DNA of 54,382 nt, taken from Nemertoderma westbladi. Taxonomy: Eukaryota > Xenacoelomorpha > Nemertodermatida > Nemertodermatidae. Numbering within the stretch: the first letter of the stretch is position 1; each line of letters opens with the position of its first letter. The position numbers were made by a program, and so were the translations under genes. Below the pieces are notes generated by a model that saw only the letters and a list, made by a program, of their open reading frames with translations, searched no databases and was not told where the DNA came from. The DNA lies in NCBI GenBank assembly GCA_032718475.1, contig JAUCBJ010003990.1:1-54382 (forward strand), in the 5' to 3' direction. Below, in pieces: positions 1 to 9,844 of this stretch.

Positions 1-329
1 TACTATAACAACAGTAATAAATATAGTATAGGGTCCGAAACTCTAAATAATATTTATTTAGAAAAGTTACAAAATTCAGAAAAGTTATTTTTAAAACCCG
101 TTTCTGAGGATTTCGTTTTTAAAAATCTACTTAGCCTATCAGCCTCAAAAAGTACCGGTCTAGACCTAATACCTGCCCGTTTTCTTAAGGATGGTGCTGA
201 AGTACTTAAAGTGCCCATTACTTTTATTATTAATTACTCTATCGTAGATCATGTAGTACCAGACGAACTGAAATTAGCTAAGGTTATAAGCTGTATAAAA
301 AGAATAGTAAAGTAGAACCCTGTAATTAC
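1..329 (+). pseudogene. LINE-A ORF2, reverse transcriptase N-terminal part (left half of split LINE)
   Basis: Translation gives a typical run-up to the RT domain of a CR1/L2/jockey-type LINE, including the block SASKSTGLDLIPARFLKDG and a following helix-rich stretch. The frame runs from the window edge to about 329 and resumes at 2391: joining the two sides across the insertion restores the conserved NYRPVSIL motif of RT. There is an in-frame break near 300-315, so the copy is dead. The 5' part of the LINE (ORF1 and endonuclease) lies outside the window. Clade assignment is by motif style only. Confidence 0.8.
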
Positions 330-354
330 TACTACTACTACTAGCATCGGCATG

Positions 355-891
355 TGTGACGGGATCAAGGGATCCCGACCGGGTTGATTGTTCGTACTAC
401 GCGTCACCGCAGGCTAAGATGTTTGGCCGAGGCCGTTAGAGAGAATTGGGAACCGGTAGTGAAGTACAGATAATAATATAGTAGATAATGGCGATGGTGA
501 CCGTGGAACAATATCGCCCGTCTGCACTGAAAGCAATAACTGAACCGGTAATGGTATGCAACATAATAATATATATGTGATTATTTCTATACTGGTGTGG
601 CCTCTTAACCTAGTGGTTCCCTCGCCCCTATTGGCTGATAATCTACTTCACGCCTCTCCCCTCTCTGGGAGTGTTTCCCCCCTGCTGTTGGCACCTGCTG
701 GTTGTTTCCTCTCCCGAGGTGATTTGACCTCTAACCTCCCTTTGTGTGTGGCTTTGGGGTTGTGTTCTCCCCAGTGTTGGTTGTGATACGAGATTGGTTA
801 TTACCAATCCCGTATCTCCAACATATTGCTGAAAAAGGTGCCACTTCCCAACTTTGTGAGGGTAGTGCGGTGGAATTGAATCCGCATATAA
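355..891. mobile_element. unclassified 537-bp insertion in the RTE tail
   Basis: Compared with the intact RTE 3' end at 22440-22504, the tail is interrupted exactly between GCAGCATG and CCGATG, with CATG present on both sides (351-354 and 892-895). The insert begins TGTGACGGGATC on the plus strand, with a small hairpin CGGGATC/GATCCCG, and ends CCGCATATAA. No coding capacity is visible. The TG start and 4-bp duplication recall a solo LTR, but the other end lacks CA; a SINE or MITE is equally possible. Confidence 0.5.
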
Positions 892-914
892 CATGCTGCA
901 TTGCAGCTGCATTT

Positions 915-2279
915 TTAAGAATGCTGTGCCGGCTTGTCAACAAAATTGCACCGCCACAACTCCCTATCACCCATGACATTTGCTAGATCATCCGCATCTT
1001 CAAGGCCAGTGACCTTTAAGATGCGTCTCAAGAAAGTCATGGGCTGTCCACCATGCTTATTCACTCCATGAGGCTGCCAAATTACAAGATTATGCACTGG
1101 CTGGTCCTCACGGCGAAAGCAATGTCCTGCAAAGCGGAGTCGATTTTGTTCTAGTGTCAAGCTTGGGGGAACCAATGAGACACCTCCAATGTTATATAGT
1201 GTCTGGTTGGAGATGTGTGCATTGTACTTGACACAATGAACCCGGCGTATCATTCTTGTGAATGTGCCATCCAGAGATTTGGTGTCCTCAGCAGTTAGAG
1301 CGGTAGAGGAGTAAAGGAGTACTGGAACTAGCGCTGCTCTAAATAATCGGACCTTAAGTTTCCGATTAATTCTCGGTGACTTCCAAATCCTGGAAAGCCT
1401 ATTCAAGGCTGCCCATGCCTTTCCCTTACGTATTCGAAGGTCCTTCCGGATCCATGATCCCAGGTAACAGAAGTCGTCCACATGCTCAACCATCCTTTGA
1501 GCTTATGTTCATCCGATCAGAGACTTGCTGAGGACTTTCAAAGTTAACTGTCAAAATTTTGTCTTTCTGGAGTTAATAAAAAGACCAACACTAGAAGCAG
1601 CAAGTTCAAATGAGCTGAGGAGCCGTTGGGCTCCCTCTAATGTTTCTGAGAGTACTCCTAAGTCATCAGCAAAGTCTAGATCAGTTAGGTACTTGGCAGG
1701 ATTTCCTCGACTTCTGGAGCCAGTAGGTGGAGTTATCATCACCCCATCATCATTATGATGATCTAAGGACATGCGTAGAACATAGTCAACCACAATAATG
1801 AACAAGAATGGTGCAAGTGTGTCTCCTTGGAGGACGCCCCATAACACTTCAAATGGTTCTGTGTCACCGTCATCAGAAGACACAAATGTTGTCGAACCAT
1901 CATATACTGATCTGATTGCTGCAAAAATTTCATCAGGATTCCCATATAATGAAAGTATGCTGAACATACGTGAGCGAGAGACTGAATCAAAGGCCTTGAA
2001 GAAGTCAACAAAGATAACAACAGCCAGATGCCTGTCTTTCTTTTTTGATAATTCTTCAATTATCCTTCTAAGTGCCAAAATGGGCTCCATGGTCCCACGA
2101 CCTTTACGGAACCCATTCTGATTTCCACGGAGCAGTCTCTCAATGGGATCCCTGATGCGATTTAATAGAATCCTATTGCATAGCTTTGCAGCAATCGAGA
2201 TCAATGAGATTCCCCGAAAAGAACCATAGAGTGTTAGGTTACCCTTCTTGGGAACTGGCACCAACTTATTTGTTTTCAT
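915..2279 (-). pseudogene. truncated RTE-like RT pseudogene
   Basis: Two minus-strand frames, 2279-1551 and 1493-915, match the RT and C-terminal region of the intact copy at 19169-22465. Visible motifs are VDFFKAFDSVSR (RT block A), LQGDTLAPFLF, LDFADDLGVLSE (catalytic FADD) and the C-terminal RLRFAGHCFRREDQP block. A frameshift between 1494 and 1550 splits it. Further small indels are an extra codon before the block-A aspartate, loss of three codons after GSWIRK, and damage to the GSPCWAL motif. It is dead and serves as a young, alignable relative of the full-length copy. Confidence 0.85.
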
Positions 2280-2390
2280 TTCTTGTCAGACTCTTGTTGT
2301 TCGGTACATGTCTACTATGATGGGATAGATGAGCTTTAAACACTCAGGTATTTTAAAGACCTCAGGGGGAACACCATCTACTGTAATTAC

Positions 2391-3579
2391 AGACCTGTTA
2401 GTATCTTAAGTATTGTATCTAAAATTCTAGAACGTTCTGTTTTTCTACAGCTGGAAGCACATCTTAGTAGGCTAAATCTGATCTATGAACTTCAGTCCGG
2501 TTTTCGTAAATCATATTCTACAGACACCTGCCTTATTAACTTAACTGATACAATTAGATGTAATAACGCAAAGGGTTTATATACTGGTATGGTAATGTTG
2601 GACCTACAAAAGGCTTTCGATACTGTAGATCACGAAATTCTGCTTGGTAAGTTAGGCCTGATGGGTGTAGGTTCTATAGACTGGTTCAAGTCCTACCTGT
2701 CAGACAGAGGTCAAACTGTAGTCATTAGCAAATCGCAGTCTACTGTACAAGAGATTACCTGTGGTGTACCGCAAGGTAGTATATTAGGTCCTCTGCTTTT
2801 TGTATGCTATGTAAATGATATGATAAGTAGTATAGATCCCGATTTTAAACTCATTTTATATGCCGACGACAGTGCTCTTATTTTCTCTCATAAAGATCCT
2901 ATCCATATTTCCCAAAAGTTAAGTGCAGTTCTAGAATCCTGTAATGAGTGGTTGGTTGATAATAAGCTATCCATTCACTACGGTAAGACTGAAAGTATTT
3001 TGTTTGGTTCCAAAAGAAAGTTAAAAATTTAGGCGCCACATTGGATAACTGCTTATCAGGAGAAAGCATAGTGAAAAATATTTTCTCGAAAGTTAACAGT
3101 AGGCTTAGGTTTCTATACAGAAATAAAAATAGTTGAACACCGACTCCCGCAAGTTACTTTGCTCTTCTTTAATACAGTGTCACATGGACTATGCGTGCTC
3201 TTCTTGGTATGACGGCTTAAAATTAACCAAACAGCTTAAATGTAAATTACAAGTAGCTCAGAATAAAGTAGTACGATTTATTAAAGACTACAAACCTAGG
3301 CACCACCTAACTCCAGATGACTTTTCTGAATCTGGACTACTTAACTTAAATAGTAGAGTTAAGCAGCTACGCCTTAACCATGTGCATAAAGTGTATAATG
3401 GTAAATGTCCCAATTACCTAAAACAAAAATTCAACAGAATACGTGATACACACTCTACAGTACCAGAGCTAGTGCTTCAAACTTCTACCTCCCGAATTGT
3501 AAATCCTTTGAATCTGATACTTTCTTTTTTAACGGCATTAAAAATTGGAACGCTCTGCCTAATGAAATTAAAAACCTAG
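2391..3579 (+). pseudogene. LINE-A reverse transcriptase, broken
   Basis: The segment 2589-3032 reads as RT with [16 protein letters not shown] (block A), [19 protein letters not shown] (block B) and [11 protein letters not shown], whose YADD is the metal-binding catalytic motif. A frameshift near 3027 moves the protein to another frame ([12 protein letters not shown] and following), a stop follows near 3135, and the C-terminal region continues in 3133-3579 with the usual KLLCSSLIQCHMDYACSSW block. The pattern [10 protein letters not shown] fits the CR1/L2 group. Multiple frame breaks make it non-functional. Confidence 0.85.
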
Positions 3580-3842
3580 ATAATCAACATTCTTTTAAAT
3601 CTGCAGTTAAATCTCACCTCCGTGTGCAATGTAAAAATAGGTACAATAGTCCTACAGTAAGTTATTAGTTTATTAATAATTTACTATTTATACTGCAATT
3701 ACCTTTTATATTAAATTGTTCTGTACATTACATCTTTATCGTTGAGTCGGGCATTGTCACGCTCTCGGTAAAGTTGTACATGTACATAGTGTAATTACGT
3801 TTTATATTGGTTTTAGGTTAGGTTTATACATCTATCTATCTA
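2391..3842 (+). mobile_element. LINE-A right half: RT core, C-terminal region and 3' tail
   Basis: This continues the LINE begun at 1-329. It encodes the RT palm and thumb, a 3' non-coding region of about 260 bp, and ends in a short ATCT microsatellite near 3829-3842. Short simple-repeat 3' tails are common in CR1/L2-like LINEs. The next sequence (from about 3843) is unrelated host DNA that hosts the Foldback element. Confidence 0.8.
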
Positions 3843-3899
3843 TAGACAGTAGGTATCCTGTGCTGAGCGCTATAATAGGTGCGGGACGGGCGTAGACGC

Positions 3900-3988
3900 T
3901 GTGCCGACAGAGGTGCCGACACAGGTGCCGACAGAGGTGCCGACATAGGTGCCGACAAAGGTGCTTGACATAGGTGCCGACATAGGCA
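3900..3988 (+). repeat. 12-bp tandem array, left Foldback arm
   Basis: About seven copies of GGTGCCGACANA, with one 13-bp variant near 3962. The reverse-complement array occupies 4510-4655 with about thirteen copies, so the two arms differ in copy number. Confidence 0.9.
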
Positions 3989-4509
3989 CTCAGGTTTCTC
4001 TCAATATGTTTATCTCACTAAATGGCTTACTTGTTGTGACGTTATATACTGTCTATTTGTAACTTTCAGAAAAATCAAATTCCAAAAGCTTTATATGGCA
4101 GATTATCCCCGTCGGCAGTATGCAAAGGTTTAACACGTCAAAAAATATTTTATACCATACCTGAAGACCCCCTGCGATAGGAACACATGTTGTATAATAA
4201 CATCCTGCTGTCAATAATTAACGTAAATCATGTTTCATTCACCCAATAAACCTTGCCGTATGTCTGGCATCAAGTCAGAATGTTATTATTAACTTCATAT
4301 AAAAATAATTATTCCTTTTCAGCATCATCCATTCAGAAGACTTTAAACAAACGAAAACATAAGATTAGACACAAAGAGTCTTAAACAATTACCCATTTAT
4401 ATTCTCCTCATGTGTCAGTCTATAAAATCATCATATCAGTATATAACGTCACAACAAGTAAGCCATTTAGTGAGATAAACATATTGAGAGAAACCTGAGT
4501 ACCTAAGTC

Positions 4510-4655
4510 GGTCACTATGTCGGCACCTATGTCGGCACCTCTGTCGGCACCTGTGTCGGCACCTGTGTCGGCACCTGTGTCGGCACCTATGTCGGCACCT
4601 GTGTCTGCACCTGTGTCGGCACCTCTGTCGGCACCTATGTCGGCACCTCTGTCTG
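4510..4655 (-). repeat. 12-bp tandem array, right Foldback arm
   Basis: About thirteen copies of TGTCGGCACCTN, the complement of the left-arm unit. Variants at the third base of ACCTATG/ACCTCTG/ACCTGTG alternate along the array, which suggests growth by blocks of two or more units. Confidence 0.9.
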
Positions 4656-4680
4656 CACAGCGTCTACGCCCGTGCGGGAC

Positions 4681-5619
4681 TGATCTAGGCTAATTATAAA
4701 GGGATGGCTTGGCTGGCTATGGCTGGGTTGACTATTTGTAAGGTATAACTTAGGCCTACTGGCGCCCAATGTCTGGGGCAGGTTAATGAATAGAGGGCAG
4801 ATGTGAACTGGCTTTTCTTTCACACCTACAAACTGACAAACTGGGTATTATGTGTGCAGGTGTGTACTTGTATTAGGCTACATCAATAGATGTTATGTTG
4901 GTTTGACTATTGGCTGATTGGAGGGAGATCCAATGTTGAGCTTTAGTGTATACCCTCCAGGCAGCCACTATAGGGGCTTTTCCTTTCCTTATGAGGGGCT
5001 TTATAACCTTTAAGGCATAATTTGTAACTTGGGTGTAAGGTTAGGCAAAGAAACAATTAATGGTAATCGGTAACCAATAGTGAGTGCCTGTGCCGTGTGC
5101 AGATGTGTCTTTGGCCAGATAGTTTAATGTTTTCAGTTTTTATTCAGTTTAATTTGTGTGACCATTTTAATGTATAATGTCATAAATTTTAAATTATATT
5201 TTGTGACTACGGTGGCCCACAGCTGCGGCCATACCAGCATACGTAAAAACGTTAATTGCAATAATTGCATGACTTCCATTAAAGTATTTACGCGGATTTC
5301 TGCAACAATCGTGTAAATAAATTAATAGATTAATACATTTGGGCAGCTTTTGAAGTGAAGTACACCTTCTTATTGAGACCTATATAAATAAAATAATGCG
5401 ATTAATTATTGTGAATTTCGTTCACAATAATTAACTTAATTAATATAATATAAGTTAATTAATTACCGGTAATTATTAAGTAATTACATATTTCCCGATA
5501 TAACTGAATAAGTTAGGTTTGGCTTATGTTGTGCTCGTGCTTCATCCTTCACAGCTTCATGTACATCAGAGCTAAAAAGTCTATGCCGGTAAAATGTAAA
5601 ATAACGAGCTAATCTCAAC
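4681..5619. other. non-coding stretch, no gene seen
   Basis: AT-rich sequence without a credible reading frame. It contains a perfect 14-bp hairpin at 5402-5434 (stem TTAATTATTGTGAA, loop TTTCG) followed by more short AT palindromes to about 5475. The motif CTACGGTGGCCCACAGCTG near 5211 resembles, in inverted form, a motif near 8219-8245 and could be one end of an old DNA transposon. Confidence 0.6.
5402..5434. repeat. perfect 14-bp hairpin
   Basis: TTAATTATTGTGAA is followed by TTTCG and then its exact complement TTCACAATAATTAA. It lies in AT-rich non-coding DNA. No function can be assigned. Confidence 0.85.
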
Positions 5620-5655
5620 CAGGCCCGTATGGTGATCGATCATACTGTAATATCT

Positions 5656-5674
5656 GGGGGGGGGGGGGGGGGGC
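5656..5674 (+). repeat. poly-G tract near the left hAT end
   Basis: About 19 consecutive G, followed by a second short G run. A matching G-rich stretch lies at about 7856-7890 near the right end, so G-rich subterminal DNA is present at both ends of the element. Confidence 0.8.
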
Positions 5675-6556
5675 AGAGGCCAAATCTGGGGGGGCAAACC
5701 CTTAACTGGGTTTGTGGGGGCATACAGAAAAGTGAGAGTTCATTTAGTAATTAAAGTAAAGTCAATATTATTGTTGAAGAGCGTGTGGGGCGAGCCACGA
5801 AGTTGGCTCTTGGCGAACTGACACTGTTAAGGAGTATGTCAATAATGGCAAATAGTTGTTGACGTAACAATTTCATTAACGTAACATTCAAATAACTTTG
5901 TCAGATTTAAAGCTGTCCAATTGAAAATTTGTAGGCATAAATATGTCCAAAGCTTGACATTATATAGCGACTTTTGACATCAACAGTTCAGCAGTCTCCC
6001 GCTAGATGGCTACATGTCTAAGCATTAAATGTCCTCCCATTTTTTTGCGTTTAATCCGTTTCAGCGGAAACTTGGCAGAATTGTACTAGACCATTTGCTG
6101 CGTCATTTAATCTTTTTCTGAGGTCTTAATCGACTGCAGTTTTCAAGACTGCCTCTAGGTGTAAAGTGATCAAGGGACATCTGCTTAGATTTTGCTTAAA
6201 TTTCTTTCGCGTTGACATTTACATAATTTATGTCACGTGCTGCGCGAAGGACCCACTTCAGGTATAATATGGTTAAGGTTAAGTTACAACAAATTATATA
6301 TATGGATACCAGGCAAGCAACCCTCAGCGCCTAGACTTTTAGCTGCAAGCTGGCTCCCAAATTACAGACAAATAGACAATGGGTCAACAACAAACAACCC
6401 CTGGTATCCAATGAGAGAACCTGGAGCTTTCTGGTATTTTTAGTAATTACAGGTAGGTAGGTAGCTTAATGTCATGTAGTATTATAATAGGCAGTGATTT
6501 TTTATGTCCTTTTATTTTACTTTTGTTGTCCTCCTTTTTTTACGAATTGTGCATAA

Positions 6557-6625
6557 TGACTTTTGTTGTCCTTTTAATGACTTTTGTTGTCCTTTTAATG
6601 ACTTATTGTTGTCCTTTTACTGACT
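6557..6625 (+). repeat. short tandem repeat ATGACTTTTGTTGTCCTTTTA
   Basis: A 21-bp unit is repeated about three times with decay in the last copy, inside the hAT-like element. No coding meaning is apparent. Confidence 0.75.
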
Positions 6626-6899
6626 TTTATGTATGTATTTCTTCAATCTGTCAGACTGCTGATTTCTGGACTGTCATACAGTTGATTTCAACATGCCTCT
6701 GCCCAAACATTCAAAATTAGTTGATTTCTGGTCTGTCGGACAGTTGGTTTCACCATGCCTGTGCCAAAATATTCCATGATTTATAGACTATGAGATAGAA
6801 TTCCATATGCGCCTGTGGTAAAAGACTCTAAATTTAATAGTTTGTGGTTGTTGTCGATAATCGATTACCACATGACGTAGCAAAACACTCATTTTATAG

Positions 6900-7390
6900 C
6901 CAAAAACAATTACCAATTGATGGAAAGGAGCAGGTTAAGGCCGGATTTTCTAACCAAAACAATAAACAGTGACTTTACCAAATCAGGGAAAGGAGCAGGT
7001 TACAGAGGCGGGATTTTCTAACCAAAACAATAAACAGTCACTTTACCAAATCAGGGAAAGGAGCAGGTTACAGAGACGGGATTTTCTAACCAAAGCAATA
7101 AACGATAACATTACCAATTGAGAGAAAGGAGCAGGTTAGAGAGGCGGGATTTCCTAACCAAAACAATACACGATCACTTAACTAATTGAGGGAAAGGAAC
7201 AGGTTACAGAGGCGGGATTTTCTAACCAAAACAATAAACAGTCACTTTACCAAATCAGGGAAAGGAGCAGGTTACAGAGGCGGGATTTTCTGACCAAAAT
7301 AATAAACGATCATTTAACTAATTGAGGGAAAGGGGCAGGTGACAGAGACGGGGGAAAGGAGCAGGTCACAGAGGCGGGATTTTCTAACCA
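6900..7390 (+). repeat. minisatellite of about 62-70 bp units
   Basis: About seven copies of a unit containing GGAAAGGAGCAGGTTA, then GAGGCGGGATTTTCTAACC, then CAAAACAATAAAC, then CTTTACCAAATCAG. Units differ by point changes (for example TTTACCAAATC versus TTAACTAATTG). The last copies are shortened, one unit being cut to GGAAAGGGGCAGGTGACAGAG. The array forms the core of the hAT-like element. Confidence 0.85.
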
Positions 7391-7934
7391 AAACAACCGG
7401 TCAGCCGTTAGGCCTACCAGTACCTTATTTAAATGGTAGGCTACACAGTAGGCCTACAGCAGTACCGGTGCCGGTACCGGTACTAAAATACAGAAATACC
7501 TGCTTTATACCTACATCTGTACATACAATACAGCAAAATAGTGCTATATATACTAATACCGGTACTGATAGCCTGAGAGAACAGCAGTAGAGAAACCGGT
7601 AGCATGGAACCTAACATTAAATTTTTGGAGGACATAAAAAATAAAAAAAAGGACAAAAAAAGGATTTAAACGGACAATAAAAATTATTGCGATTATAATA
7701 ATTGGACCAAAATGGGATGGTGGTGAGTATTAGACTGTAGAAGTGTGTATCCTATTGTGTATCAATGTGTATCCAATAATATTGATCACTGGGGTCAACA
7801 ACAACAATATTATTATTAATTAATTGTGAACAAGACGAATGAACAAGACATGTCTGGGGAGGGGGGGGCAGTGGGACTTGTCTGGGGGGCAGTGCCCCCA
7901 AAGTCCCCCCGCACGATACGGGCCTGATCTCAAC

Positions 7935-8540
7935 CCACCTGCCTCCTGCACTGCATACATACTGCCTCATTAGTTCAAAGGGCAAAGGCACTTTAATTTC
8001 AAAATCCACAATACAATATATAACTGTACAAGTACTGAAGTACAGACGATTACGCATCGTTTTAGTAGGCTACAATGAAAGCGAACTAAGAGGAAAGGAT
8101 TGCTGTAGGACTGTTTTATTTCATTTTACTTATTTTTTTAAAGATATTTTTTTAATTATTTTTTTTTTCAAGATATTTTTTCCACTTATTTATTATTTAA
8201 ATATTTTATCAAGAGTTTTATAGTGGCAGCCATGGGCCACCATAGTTTTGTATTAATAAAATAAAATTTAATTCCAATCTGAGCGTTATGTAATGTACCA
8301 GCCGATCGGTTTGATTGAGTACTGTTGTAGGCCTAGTGTTTACTGCATCCTGATAACTCCATTAAATTCAGTCATGAATAATCGTGTATATACTTGTTTT
8401 AAGGGCTCCTGAAATAATAGTATTCTTTCTAGTATCTAGTATTTTTTAGGGCCCCTGTCAGCCTGCTAATCAGGAAATAGTGATTATAGTTGTTTTAAGG
8501 GCTCCCTCTTATTGGCTCATACTGTCATATACTTCAGCAG
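7935..8540. other. non-coding flank between the hAT-like element and element 1
   Basis: No credible frame. 8100-8230 is T/A-rich low-complexity DNA. A small imperfect palindrome, AGTGGCAGCCATGGGCCACC, lies at about 8222-8241. The last five bases before the LTR are AGCAG; no matching copy can be sought on the other side because element 1's right end is missing. Confidence 0.6.
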
Positions 8541-8774
8541 TGTAAAAGCTTTTGCGGGATATAACTGGCCCTTTTCTCCGCAATGTACTGTGTAAGGTGT
8601 TTTTAGAGGACATAACTAGCGATTTATCCGCTGTGTCTGCATGTGTGCTTTAGCGGACATAAAAAGCCAGTTTTCCCACAATGCGCTCAAATACTCCAAA
8701 CTACCTAACTCAAATGACGCAATCTAGCAACCGATTTGCTGTACGCCTATAGACTCTTTGTTCTGTTCGATCAA

Positions 8775-8898
8775 CCAATCAGAACAATGATCCACCAATC
8801 AGAGCGATTTCGCCTTGTGTTGAATATGGGCTGCAAAAACCCGAATAGTTCGGCATTTATACATTCGTGGAACCTACAGAATCTGGAACTCGGCCAAT
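8775..8898 (+). promoter_or_regulatory. CCAAT-box cluster in the U3 of element 1's LTR
   Basis: Three CCAAT motifs in good context occur at 8775-8779 (AACCAATCAG), 8795-8799 (CACCAATCAG) and 8894-8898 (GGCCAATGAG). A TTTATA stretch lies at 8856-8861. CCAATCAG is the classic NF-Y core. Element 2's LTR also has CCAAT motifs, although its U3 sequence is otherwise different. The start site of transcription cannot be read. Confidence 0.5.
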
Positions 8899-9020
8899 GA
8901 GAGCTGTTTCTCTTTGTGTTGAAAGATACCTACAACAGCCCAGAGGGATCAGTTGTGTTGGTTTTCCCGAGCCTAGAAGACCGGCTTTGGAATCTCTGTG
9001 TTTTCAGGCTTTAGCCCTAC

Positions 9021-9080
9021 AAGCCGGCACAGCATTCTTAACAATGCAGCTGCAATGCAGCATGCCGATCCTAGTAGTAG
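9021..9080 (+). mobile_element. 60-bp extreme 5'-truncated RTE-like LINE insertion
   Basis: The last 60 bases of the RTE-like LINE (AAGCCGGCACAGC ... GATCCTAGTAGTAG) sit between two copies of TAGCCCTAC (9012-9020 and 9081-9089). The partner LTR has the empty site GGCTTTAGCCCTACATTAG at about 41930, so the boundaries are exact. The insert matches the 3' end of the copy at 22445-22504. Confidence 0.95.
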
Positions 9081-9844
9081 TAGCCCTACATTAGTAGGCT
9101 TAATTATAGAACGTATATCTGTTATCTTAACTTATCATACCAATTCATAACCATTCATACCTTAACATTTGTACTGCTATTTACTGTCGGTTATTCATTA
9201 TATCAGTTGTTTGATGGAATATTATTATATTTGGAATACCGATAAATAATTACAAAACCCTCAATCTTCTTGATATACTGAAGGTAAGAGAGACCGGTTA
9301 CATATAACGATTGCGACTTACATTAAAGTGGTTTTGAAGTGAGTCTAATGCTATTTCATAGGCACTACATGTATTGGTTGTTGTTCTATTTATATGTGAC
9401 TAAAATTAGTGAAGGTCGGCAGATCGGTGTGCAGCATTGTGCAGTATTGTGTATGATTGTGACTGATAACAAAGCATCTCCTAAAGAATGCGCCATATAC
9501 GTGAATCCATAGCCATCCCGTTGTGTCTAGTTTAAGTCATAACTCTGTTTACATATTTAGAGCGCCACGTCCTAAAGGAACTGTTAATATTTCCCGAAAG
9601 TGAATAATATTTGTCAGAGATTATATATTACGATCAGTCGAATAATACAGTAGGCCTACACCGCAATAAGGTTAGGCTTCCGAATCCAGTCTCCCGGGTA
9701 TATCCAGCGGGTGAATGGTCGCGCATAGACTGGCTTCGGCTAATGTAGTGTATCAAATACTCGTCATAGGCTAAAGTCGATTTATTATCTAGAAGACATC
9801 CAAATTTGGCAGGTTAAACTGCTAAAGGTCTAAAAGGGCGAACA

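Larger units (their letters stand above)
330..2380 (-). mobile_element. 5'-truncated RTE-like LINE inserted in LINE-A
   Basis: The insert is flanked by the perfect 10-bp duplication CTGTAATTAC (320-329 and 2381-2390). Its minus strand is homologous to the 3' part of the full-length RTE-like element at 18894-22504, starting inside the RT domain at a point equivalent to about 20983. The 3' end carries the same TAG-repeat tail, seen on the plus strand as TACTACTACTAC. Truncation at the 5' end and a microsatellite tail are what target-primed reverse transcription leaves. The tail is itself split by a 537-bp insertion at 355-891. Confidence 0.92.
3888..4671. mobile_element. Foldback-type DNA element with subrepeat-bearing inverted arms
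   Basis: The 784-bp element is flanked by the perfect 9-bp duplication GTGCGGGAC (3879-3887 and 4672-4680). Its ends are inverted: GGGCGTAGACGCTGTG at the left and the complement CACAGCGTCTACGCCC at the right. Inside each arm lies a tandem array of a 12-bp unit (GGTGCCGACACA and variants), about 7 units on the left and about 13 on the right, followed by about 62 bp of near-perfect inverted unique sequence (3989-4050 versus 4437-4500). The centre is AT-rich with no frame. Arms with tandem subrepeats and 9-bp TSDs are known from Drosophila Foldback elements; 9-bp TSDs also fit Mutator-like elements. Confidence 0.88.
5620..7926. mobile_element. non-autonomous hAT-like DNA transposon
   Basis: The ends are inverted repeats CAGGCCCGTATGGTG (5620-5634) and CACGATACGGGCCTG (7912-7926), 14 of 15 positions complementary. 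They are flanked by the perfect 8-bp duplication ATCTCAAC (5612-5619 and 7927-7934). The CAG start and 8-bp TSD are hallmarks of the hAT superfamily. Subterminal poly-G tracts sit next to both ends. No transposase frame is visible in 2.3 kb, so it would depend on an enzyme supplied in trans. The interior is filled largely by a minisatellite (about 6900-7390) and a short tandem motif at 6557-6625. Confidence 0.85.
8541..9844 (+). repeat. element 1 5' LTR
   Basis: Starts TGTAAAAGCTTTTGCGGG and ends GGGCGAACA, so it has the canonical TG...CA. Its partner is 41458-42080 plus 46075-46634, with only scattered differences by eye. It includes a 60-bp RTE tail insertion (9021-9080, TSD 9012-9020/9081-9089); without this the LTR would be about 1235 bp. 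The distal half (from about 9420) aligns with element 2's LTRs; the proximal half does not. Confidence 0.9.

Noticed and set aside
866-884. tRNA-like box B (GGAATTGAATCC) suggesting a SINE
   Set aside because: No box A at the proper distance and no cloverleaf; a single weak box is not enough.
556-986. Short frames on both strands inside 355-891
   Set aside because: Low-information composition, overlapping on both strands, no similarity to any protein pattern.
3900-4655. CRISPR-like array
   Set aside because: The 12-bp units are contiguous without spacers and sit in inverted arms of a DNA element with a TSD.
5206-8245. Older DNA transposon enclosing the hAT-like element, ends CTACGGTGGCCCACAG / CATGGGCCACCATAG
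   Set aside because: The ends match at about 21 of 27 positions, but the flanks (TTTTGTGA / TTTTGTAT) are only a partial duplication and each end is itself palindromic. Not strong enough to call.
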